Shown here piece after piece: positions 1 to 6,327 of a DNA stretch of 64,000 bases; positions within the stretch are counted from its first letter, which is position 1, and the number at the start of each line of letters is the position of its first letter. The stretch lies in NCBI RefSeq assembly GCF_029213205.1, contig NZ_JARGNH010000009.1:1-64000 (forward strand), in the 5' to 3' direction. Origin of the DNA: Pseudooceanicola sp. (GTDB lineage Bacteria > Pseudomonadota > Alphaproteobacteria > Rhodobacterales > Rhodobacteraceae). The notes beneath the pieces are model-generated. The model was not told where the DNA came from. It saw only the letters and a program-made list of their open reading frames with translations, and did not search any database. The translations under genes and the position numbers were made by a program.

Positions 1-54
1 AACTGGCCTACTTTTACGCCGCCCTAATGGACCAATTTTGCGCCGCCCTTGACA
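1..54. mobile_element. Terminal end of an IS21-family insertion sequence
   Basis: The first 54 bases contain two imperfect copies of one module, TACTTTTACGCCGCCCT and CAATTTTGCGCCGCCCT, and end in TTGACA. Multiple short terminal repeats and a CA-3' terminus are typical of IS21-family ends, which lie just outside istA-istB. No transposase is in the window, so only the edge is seen. The element appears to lie inside the reading frame that runs into mcrC (next entry). The family call is from recalled end structure; the other end and the target duplication are outside the window. Confidence 0.6.
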
Positions 55-121
55 GGAGTACTGGTTTGACGCCCCGGATCGAGCCCGTGATGCGGCGCAA
101 ACCTTGCGTGCCGGGCTTTAA
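55..121 (+). pseudogene. 3' remnant of the gene upstream of mcrC, probably mcrB, cut by the IS
   Basis: A reading frame runs from the IS edge to a TAA that overlaps the mcrC start in a TAATG junction, which is a normal translational coupling for mcrB-mcrC. Only about 21 codons remain, reading EYWFDAPDRARDAAQTLRAGL. Further upstream in the same frame a TGA lies inside the IS end at 50-52. I infer that this is the C-terminal tail of McrB, the AAA+ GTPase partner of McrC, because of position and coupling. The tail itself is too short to identify. Confidence 0.4.
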
Positions 122-1305
122 TGGCTACCACGATCCCCTTGCGCAATATCTGGCTGCTATTTTTGTACGCGGCCGATCTGGTGCAATTCAAAGGGCGATT
201 TGACCATCAGGTCGAGACCGCCCCGGATCTTCCGGATCTAGTGGCGCGCCTCTTGACCCATGTGGTCGAGGAACGCCTGAGCCGGAACCTATCCCGCGGA
301 TACCGCCCCCAAGTGGCTACCCTGTCGCGGGTGCGGGGGCGTATTGACATGCTAGAAACCACGACCCGCCGATTGATGGACCGCGGTCGCATTGCCTGCC
401 GCTTCGAAGAGCACACGATGGACACGCCCCGCAATCGGCTGGTCAGGGCAGCCCTCGCGCAGCTTGCGAACCGCGTTGCGGATGATCTGGTTGCGCATCG
501 CTGCCGCCAACTGTCCGGGGATTTTACCCGCATGGGCGTTGTCGGCCCCCGCCCCTCCTGGGCAGAAGTGGCCAGTGACCAGATTGGTCGCAATGAGGCC
601 GCCGACCGTTTGATGGTGGCACTGGCCCGGATGGTGTTTAACACGATCATCCCGACAGAGGAGCCCGGGGAGGTATCAGGCGCCCTGCCTGACAGCACCG
701 ACCACCTGATCCGCCGCCTATTCGAGCGGGCGGTGGGCAACGCCCTGCGCCTTGAACTGGAGCCTCAAGGTTGGTGCGTGACTCAAGGCAAACGCCTTTC
801 ATGGCCGGTCACGGCCGCATCCCCCGGGATCGCCGCGATCCTGCCCGGAATGCAGACCGATATTGAGTTGAACCATGTCGAAACGGGGCGCCGAATTGTG
901 ATAGACACGAAATTCACGGCCATCTTTACAGCGTCCAGCTATCGAGACCGGATTCTGAAAAGTGGTTACCTCTACCAGCTTTACACCTATCTGCGCAGTC
1001 AGGAGCGGCCGGGCGATCCCGCTAGCTTAACCGCCGTCGGGATGCTGCTGCATCCGCAGACAGGGGGATCAGTCGATGAAGGGGTAACAATCCAGGGACA
1101 CCGAATGCGCTTCAAGACGGTTGATTTGGCAGGCGATCCTGGAGAGTTCGAGGTGAGCTTACGGGGGGTGTCTCGGAATGAGGGCTCATTAGCCGTAGAT
1201 CGCTCAGTTCCCCTTGGCGATGGAAGCCAACCTTTCTTCCGCGCGCTCTGCGCGCGCTTCGGCTTTCTCAAGGATACCTTGAAGGTCAGAGACTCTTTGT
1301 TCTAG
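121..1305 (+). CDS. mcrC: McrC-like subunit of a modification-dependent restriction system
   Basis: The N-terminus, IPLRNIWLLFLYAADL, is the typical McrC opening. A PD-(D/E)XK nuclease core lies near residues 247-264, with D247 (MQTDIEL) and the VIDTKF strand supplying D262 and K264. McrC is the nuclease subunit that works with the McrB GTPase to cut DNA carrying modified cytosine. The start is fixed by the TAATG overlap with the preceding remnant and by in-frame stops upstream. With mcrB apparently destroyed by the IS, this copy is probably non-functional unless an McrB is supplied elsewhere. The last roughly 33 codons overlap the convergent kfrA-like gene, so the native C-terminus may have been replaced. 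Confidence 0.85.
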   Translation: MATTIPLRNIWLLFLYAADLVQFKGRFDHQVETAPDLPDLVARLLTHVVEERLSRNLSRGYRPQVATLSRVRGRIDMLETTTRRLMDRGRIACRFEEHTMDTPRNRLVRAALAQLANRVADDLVAHRCRQLSGDFTRMGVVGPRPSWAEVASDQIGRNEAADRLMVALARMVFNTIIPTEEPGEVSGALPDSTDHLIRRLFERAVGNALRLELEPQGWCVTQGKRLSWPVTAASPGIAAILPGMQTDIELNHVETGRRIVIDTKFTAIFTASSYRDRILKSGYLYQLYTYLRSQERPGDPASLTAVGMLLHPQTGGSVDEGVTIQGHRMRFKTVDLAGDPGEFEVSLRGVSRNEGSLAVDRSVPLGDGSQPFFRALCARFGFLKDTLKVRDSLF

Positions 1306-1788
1306 GCCGGCTATTTTTTCCGTGGCGCGCGCATGCTCAAGGGTTAGAGTTTCATAGGCGGTCTGGAGCATATCGAGGTCACTCTGCACATCATGCAGTG
1401 CAGTTTCTGCGTCCTCATGCTGCTTTCCTGCAAGCTTAAGATTTTCTTCAAGATCAGCTTGTTTTTCGGAATAATGATCTCGTAGCTTCTTTAGCTCTCT
1501 GCGCAGCGCCTCCGTCGCAACGCCAGCCTCTTCTTGCGCATCGCGCCATATTCGCGCCGCGAGTTCTTGCGCCAGCTGCTCGATGGGTTCGGGCACATAG
1601 CGCTCTGCGAGAGCCTGACGCTCCTTTTGATCTTCTTTCCAGGCCCTCACCAGGGGCGAAATCGTGGACATAGAACCGCCACCCAAAAGGCTGTGGACGG
1701 CTTGATTCGTCACTGGGCTGCCTCGCGCGATGAGCTTTTCGGCTGCCTCGGCGACAGCTTCGGGCGTTATGGACGACTGACGTGGCAT
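1204..1788 (-). CDS. KfrA-like DNA-binding protein with long coiled coil
   Basis: This 194-residue protein has an N-terminal region (about 1-60; ITPEAVAEAAEKLIARG...VTNQAVHSLLGGGSMSTISPLVRAWK) matching the KfrA N-terminal DNA-binding domain. An uninterrupted heptad-rich, Glu/Ala-rich coiled coil follows from about residue 85 to the end. KfrA proteins are plasmid-encoded repressors and accessory segregation proteins that bind their own promoter, and relatives occur on integrative elements. The start has a GGGAG ribosome site six bases upstream. The gene converges on mcrC and overlaps it by about 100 bases. The plasmid-type family supports a mobile origin for this region. Confidence 0.8.
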   Translation of the reverse strand: MPRQSSITPEAVAEAAEKLIARGSPVTNQAVHSLLGGGSMSTISPLVRAWKEDQKERQALAERYVPEPIEQLAQELAARIWRDAQEEAGVATEALRRELKKLRDHYSEKQADLEENLKLAGKQHEDAETALHDVQSDLDMLQTAYETLTLEHARATEKIAGLEQRVSDLQGILEKAEARAERAEERLASIAKGN

Positions 1789-2036
1789 GGCGTTGCTCCC
1801 TCTTTGTAATATCGTACATTATGATACGCAGGGAGCCCACAGGAGAAGCGCGGGCGCTGGTTGCCTGGTATGTGACTTCCTGATTAGTGTAATTAATTGT
1901 AAATTAGGACTTGAACAAGGGGGATGGTATCACCAAATTACACATAGGTCACCGGGCGCCCGATAAGCGGACGAGAACAGAGATCCTACCCTCTGCCCCC
2001 GCCCTGACCACCGAAGAGTCCATAGGAGACCCTACG
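1789..2036. promoter_or_regulatory. Divergent AT-rich control region between the KfrA-like gene and the cassette
   Basis: This 248-base gap separates divergent genes. Two AT-rich patches stand out against GC-rich surroundings: GTAATATCGTACATTATGATAC (about 1806-1827), just upstream of the kfrA-like start, and GTGTAATTAATTGTAAATTAG (about 1887-1907) on the cassette side. KfrA proteins are known autorepressors, so the first patch may be its promoter and operator. This is inference; no clear long palindrome was found. A GGAG ribosome site (2025-2028) precedes the cassette ATG. Confidence 0.35.
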
Positions 2037-3068
2037 ATGGCTAAGTATTACGTAACCCGTGGCGCGGGCGGATTCAATTCCGCGCTTCCCTTCACCTTCA
2101 CCCTGTCCCCGCTTGTCCTCGCCCGCGCGATGACTCGCGCGCTGGTCGATCTGGCCGCCGCCGAGCGTGAGCTGGGCGATGAGACCGGCTTCGACCCGGC
2201 CCTCTCCGCCTATCGGGCTGCCGTCGATGAGGCCCGTACCCGTGTCCTCGAGCACTGCGAGGCGCTGATCGCCCATGCCCCCGCCACGCTGCAGGCAGCC
2301 TCCCTTCAGCGGGTCGCGGTGCTGGTCGATACCGTCATCCGGTCCGGGGATCCGGTTGAGGTGGCCCGCATCCGCGCCAGTCTTCAGGTGGCACGCTGGG
2401 TCTGGCAGCTGCCGACTACCGTGCCGGGCCACGCCTTCTATAATGCGGCCCTCGATGCCGCGCTGGACGCACTCGGTGGTTATATTGACGGGCCTGACGA
2501 ACCGCAGGACACTCCGCCGGCGGCAGGGTCCCAGACGGTGATGGAGGCCGGTGCGGCGGTGGAGAGGGACGATCATTCGATCCCCACCGCCCATACGGAA
2601 GTCAGCCGCGCCTTCACCGCCCTCGTGCACGGTCTCGAGGCCTGTGTGGCTGCCGAGCGGCGGATCCAGCGCGACGTTGTGGGCGACGATGTGTTTGCCC
2701 CGGAGGTCGCCTCGGACCTGGCTGCGGCAGAGGCAGCCCGCGAGGATCTTCTCGTCCGGCTCGCAGAGGTCACCGCGCTGCCGGAGCAGCGCGGTCTCGA
2801 CCGTCCGCTGCAGCTGTTGGCGAAGGGGCTTCATGCGCTTGTTTCGGTGGAGGATGACGACGACCGCCAGCATATGCATGCAGTCATGGCGGGGAGCGCC
2901 GACCTGTTGCTTGTTCGGGGGGATGCGCCCGCGGTTCGCTGGGTGCGCGCGGCGCAGCGGCGCTTCCTCGACGGCGTCGCACGGCTCATGTCGATGGAAG
3001 ACTTCGGAGGAAGGGGAGCCGGGCCGGACGATGACGGCACGGACGACGCACCCGGGCTCGCGGCCTGA
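2037..3068 (+). CDS. Unrecognised helical protein with apparent internal duplication; cassette gene 1
   Basis: I do not recognise this 343-residue protein. It opens MAKYYVTRGAGGFN and is then predominantly helical and rich in Ala, Leu and Glu. Two halves resemble each other: residues near 35-75 (ALVDLAAAEREL...FDPALSAYRAAVDEAR) and near 200-240 (HGLEACVAAERRI...FAPEVASDLAAAEAAR) share a pattern, joined by an acidic, Pro-rich linker. The C-terminus is acidic and disordered-looking. The ORF track starts at 1911, but ATG 2037 has GGAG upstream and a sensible N-terminus. It leads a forward set with the nuclease-like gene (65 bases downstream) and the AAA-protease gene, suggesting a joint role. 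Possible roles are an adaptor or target-recognition subunit; this is inference only. Confidence 0.7.
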   Translation: MAKYYVTRGAGGFNSALPFTFTLSPLVLARAMTRALVDLAAAERELGDETGFDPALSAYRAAVDEARTRVLEHCEALIAHAPATLQAASLQRVAVLVDTVIRSGDPVEVARIRASLQVARWVWQLPTTVPGHAFYNAALDAALDALGGYIDGPDEPQDTPPAAGSQTVMEAGAAVERDDHSIPTAHTEVSRAFTALVHGLEACVAAERRIQRDVVGDDVFAPEVASDLAAAEAAREDLLVRLAEVTALPEQRGLDRPLQLLAKGLHALVSVEDDDDRQHMHAVMAGSADLLLVRGDAPAVRWVRAAQRRFLDGVARLMSMEDFGGRGAGPDDDGTDDAPGLAA

Positions 3069-3087
3069 GTCGCTCCGGACCTCGCCA

Positions 3088-3110
3088 GGGGGCCACGGCC
3101 CCCTTTCCCT
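3088..3110 (+). terminator. GC hairpin between cassette genes 1 and 2
   Basis: GGGGGCC-AC-GGCCCCC is followed by TTTCCCTCTT. The stem is strong, but the run after it is only partly T, so it is more likely an attenuator or 3'-end-stabilising hairpin between cassette genes than a full terminator. Confidence 0.4.
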
Positions 3111-3133
3111 CTTCCCGAACAATGGAGGCGCGC

Positions 3134-3706
3134 ATGCCCCAACAGCCCTTCCTGCCCGGCATCATCTTGCCGAGCCGTCCCGCCGAGCCCCGCGACGCCC
3201 GTAACGCGCTGGCGGCCTACCCTGACATGCCGATCGAGGATCTCTGCCGCTATGCAAAGTGGCTGGGGGCCTCCGCCGAGATGACCGTCGACGCCCTGTT
3301 CTTGCGTCTCGGTGAGCGCATCTTTCCGGCACCCGAGCACGAGCGGCATGATCGCGTGTGGATCCTGCCCGACGGCACGCCGCTGCGCATTCAGGTCAAG
3401 ACGCGCCACAGTCAGGCCGCGAACGGATCCTTTATCTTCAACCTCCGACAGCGCTCGGCCCGCGGGTCGACCGGCAAGGGGCCGTATCTGCCCGAGGATT
3501 TCGACCTGCTTGCCATGGTCATTCTGACCGAAAACGTCGTCGCCTTCACCGCCGACTGGCAGACGCGACATGTCATCCAGCCGAGTGAGATTCCGGCGCT
3601 TCGGCGGCACCCCCGTGCCACGTTGGACGCCGCCCTTATGCGCTTGGGCCATGCCCAGGCGATCCCGGGTCACGTCGACGGGCCGGACCTCAATCTCGCC
3701 GCCTGA
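3134..3706 (+). CDS. PD-(D/E)XK nuclease-like protein; cassette gene 2
   Basis: This 190-residue protein carries a compact restriction-endonuclease-fold signature: a helix (MTVDALFLRLGERIF), then D73 in RHDRVWILPDG, then the strand LRIQVKT giving Q87-x-K89, and later a strand pair (YLPEDFDLLAMVILTENVVAF). The arrangement resembles the PDDEXK_11-type group I intron-associated family, in which the middle acidic residue is often replaced by Gln as here. ATG 3134 is preferred over 3122 because GGAGG at 3124-3128 sits correctly before it. It lies between the unknown cassette protein and the AAA-protease. DNA cleavage is inferred from the fold; loss of the acidic residue leaves activity open. Confidence 0.6.
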   Translation: MPQQPFLPGIILPSRPAEPRDARNALAAYPDMPIEDLCRYAKWLGASAEMTVDALFLRLGERIFPAPEHERHDRVWILPDGTPLRIQVKTRHSQAANGSFIFNLRQRSARGSTGKGPYLPEDFDLLAMVILTENVVAFTADWQTRHVIQPSEIPALRRHPRATLDAALMRLGHAQAIPGHVDGPDLNLAA

Positions 3707-3792
3707 CCGACGGGTCTTTCCACCCCCCAGATCCTTCCTCGGTCCGCCCCCGGCGGTGGGCCGACTGCCCCCCTTTATTCCGGAGTTCTCCC

Positions 3793-6204
3793 ATGACGCA
3801 GCCCACATCCTCCTTCTCGACCCCGCCCGCCACTATCCCGCTCACCGATACCCCGGACTGGGCCACCTTCGCCGCCGAGATCCGGAACGGCCTGCTGTCC
3901 CGGGCCGCCGCATGGGCAGTCACCGCCTACACCGCTTCCGGCCCCACCGAGGATGACGACGCCGAGGCCTCCGTTGCGACGGCCACCGACGCCGGCAACG
4001 CTGAGAAGGCGACAGTCGACACCGGCACCCGGCGCGATACGACTCTGGCGGACGCCGCCCGGTCCAGCGCCCAGAGCGACGGATGGCAACTCGATGATCT
4101 GCTCGATCAGATCGAGGCTGATGCGGCCATGAGTGAGTTCCCCGACGCGTTGCCCTTGGTCCCGGAGGACGCTACGGCACCGCGCAAGCGCTACCGCCTC
4201 CGCCCGGAGGCCGCACTGGCCGTGGTCCGCATCGCCAAGACCTTCGGCTCGGCCGGGGCGATGGGCCGGGCGCTCGGCGCGCCGGGCGCTGTGACCCTGA
4301 TCACCACCGCAGATCCCGCGCTCGACGCGCATCTCATCCAGCTGATCGAGCACATTGCCCAGCCCAACGCGCTCTGGCCGAAGGGCGCGGCGATCCCCGT
4401 CGTGCTGAGTGCCGAGAAGGCCGCGCCCAGCAAGCTGGATGCATCCGAACCGGCTGTCAGTGTGCTCTGCGGCTCGCTGCGCTTGGCGCTGGAGACCCGC
4501 CGCCCGACCGTCCTCATCGCCCCGGCGGCCGGAACCGCGCCGAAGGCGCTCCGGGCGCTTCAGCCTGAGATGGTCGCGCTTGCGCCCCTCGACCGCGAGA
4601 TGCTGGCGCAGATCCTCGGCGATGCCTATCCGGAGGCAGAGGTCCCCGGCGCGGCGCTCACCGCGCTGCCCGCCAACGCGCCGCTCGCGCGGCTCACCCC
4701 CGGCGACCTGCTCCTCGCCCTGCGCTGGCCCGACCCGAAGCGCGCCGTCACGACGCTGGCCGCCGCGCTGGCCCCCGAAGAGACCCAGACTGGGCCGGGG
4801 CTGGCCGCATTCCCGCTGCCCGAGGATGTCCGCGCACCGCTGGAGCAGCTCGTCGAGGATCTGCGGGCATGGAAAGCGGGGGAGATCCGCTGGCGCGACG
4901 TGTCGCGTGGGGTGCTGCTCGCCGGCCCTCCGGGGACCGGCAAGACCGAAACGGCCCGCCAAGTCGCACGCGAGGCGGGGATCGGCATGATCGCCGCGTC
5001 GCTCGCCACATGGCAGGCGCGTGGGGAGCGGTCCTCAGATTTGCTCCGGGCGATGAAGGCGGATTTCGCGCAGGCCGCCAGCGAGGGGCCGTGCATCATT
5101 TTCGTCGATGAGATCGATGTTTTCGGGGACAGAAACCGCCGGGATCACAATGCCTCCTGGACGGAATATGTCGTCGGCAGTCTGTTGGAGTGCCTTGACG
5201 GCTATGCGGCTCAGGAGGGGGTCGTGTCCATGGCCGCGACCAACCATGTCGATAGGGTGGACCCCGCCTTGCGCAGGCCCGGGCGTTTTGACCGCATCCT
5301 CCATCTGCGCCACCCAACGGTCGAGCTGATGCCGCGAGCGCTGCGCTGGCAGGCCTGGCCCGACCTGCGCGACGCCGACTTGACCGCCATCGCCGCGCAG
5401 GCCGTCGGCATGAGCGGCGCCGACGTCGCGGGCCTGGTCCGCGCTGCCCGGGCAACGGCCCGGCGGGCGGGTCGCCCACTCAGCGTGGAGGATCTCTCCG
5501 CGACCCTCGCGGAAATTCGGCCCCCCATGCCGGAGGCTGTCCGCTGGCAGGTGGCGGTTCACGAGGCCGGTCACGCCGTGGTCGGTGCCGCCACCGGGGT
5601 CGCCACGCCCCGCGTGCTCGCCCTCCAGGGCGATGGCGGCGTCACCCATGCGGAACGGCGCGTCATCCACCAGCGGCGGTCCGAACTGGAAGCCGCGCTG
5701 GCCCTCGACATGGCCGGCCGCGCGGCGGAACACCTCGTATTCGGCGAAGCCTCCGCCGGGGCTGGCGGCGCCTCGGACTCCGACCTCGCTCGGGCCACGA
5801 CCATGGCTATCTCGATGGAAGCCGCCTGGGGGCTCGGGGACCGGCTTACGTGGTGCGGCGACCCCGAGACCATCGCGCCCCGCCTGCGCCTCGACCCGCC
5901 GCTCGCGGCCCGCGTCGAGGACCACCTCCGCCGCGCCGAAGACCGGTCGCTGGGGATCCTGCAGGCCCAGAGGCCGGTTCTCGAAGCCATCGCCACCGCG
6001 CTCTGCGACCGGGGCCTGCTGCAGGGGGCTGCGCTGGAGGAGCTGATTTCCCAGGTGAGGCCGGAGGCGGCACAGCCCACGCAAGGCGAGCGGGCGCTGG
6101 AGGTCCAGAAGGCACCGGACCAGTCGAAGTCTGAAGACGAACAGGCGGACAACCGGGATACGGACTGGTCCGTGCCATACCGGCCCCTCGATCGCGCCGC
6201 CTGA
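3793..6204 (+). CDS. Soluble AAA+ ATPase fused to FtsH-like M41 zinc protease; cassette gene 3
   Basis: The 803-residue protein has a variable N-terminal part (1-330) with no membrane segment. Residues about 135-320 look like a degenerate AAA module (PAAGTAPKALRAL in place of a P-loop). An active AAA+ domain follows, with Walker A GPPGTGKT (378-385), Walker B CIIFVDEID (about 434-442) and second-region-of-homology motif RRPGRFDR. A peptidase domain has HEAGH (590-594) and the third-ligand region SDSDLARAT (D664). This is the FtsH order, but FtsH is membrane-anchored and this protein is not. It should unfold and degrade protein substrates in the cytoplasm. As the last cassette gene, it may process or be regulated by the two upstream proteins (inference). 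It ends in acidic, low-complexity sequence. Confidence 0.85.
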   Translation: MTQPTSSFSTPPATIPLTDTPDWATFAAEIRNGLLSRAAAWAVTAYTASGPTEDDDAEASVATATDAGNAEKATVDTGTRRDTTLADAARSSAQSDGWQLDDLLDQIEADAAMSEFPDALPLVPEDATAPRKRYRLRPEAALAVVRIAKTFGSAGAMGRALGAPGAVTLITTADPALDAHLIQLIEHIAQPNALWPKGAAIPVVLSAEKAAPSKLDASEPAVSVLCGSLRLALETRRPTVLIAPAAGTAPKALRALQPEMVALAPLDREMLAQILGDAYPEAEVPGAALTALPANAPLARLTPGDLLLALRWPDPKRAVTTLAAALAPEETQTGPGLAAFPLPEDVRAPLEQLVEDLRAWKAGEIRWRDVSRGVLLAGPPGTGKTETARQVAREAGIGMIAASLATWQARGERSSDLLRAMKADFAQAASEGPCIIFVDEIDVFGDRNRRDHNASWTEYVVGSLLECLDGYAAQEGVVSMAATNHVDRVDPALRRPGRFDRILHLRHPTVELMPRALRWQAWPDLRDADLTAIAAQAVGMSGADVAGLVRAARATARRAGRPLSVEDLSATLAEIRPPMPEAVRWQVAVHEAGHAVVGAATGVATPRVLALQGDGGVTHAERRVIHQRRSELEAALALDMAGRAAEHLVFGEASAGAGGASDSDLARATTMAISMEAAWGLGDRLTWCGDPETIAPRLRLDPPLAARVEDHLRRAEDRSLGILQAQRPVLEAIATALCDRGLLQGAALEELISQVRPEAAQPTQGERALEVQKAPDQSKSEDEQADNRDTDWSVPYRPLDRAA

Positions 6205-6216
6205 TCCGGTCCGGAC

Positions 6217-6251
6217 CCGCCCGCCTGTACGATCTCGGTGCAGGCGGGCGG
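6217..6251. terminator. Strong hairpin after the cassette
   Basis: CCGCCCGCCTG and CAGGCGGGCGG form a perfect 11-base-pair stem with a 13-base loop, starting 12 bases after the AAA-protease stop. There is no T-run, so it may act as a transcript-end hairpin rather than a classic intrinsic terminator. It lies between the cassette and the oppositely oriented integrase gene. Confidence 0.5.
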
Positions 6252-6327
6252 CGGCAAGTCTCTCTGAATAACAAATCCGTCCGAACAGACGATTTGCACC
6301 TGCCTTAACTGAGGCTCGTTTCTGTTA

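Noticed and set aside
3775-4962. 395-codon reverse frame opposite the AAA-protease
   Set aside because: Arg/Gly-rich antisense shadow of a gene with clear AAA+ and M41 motifs.
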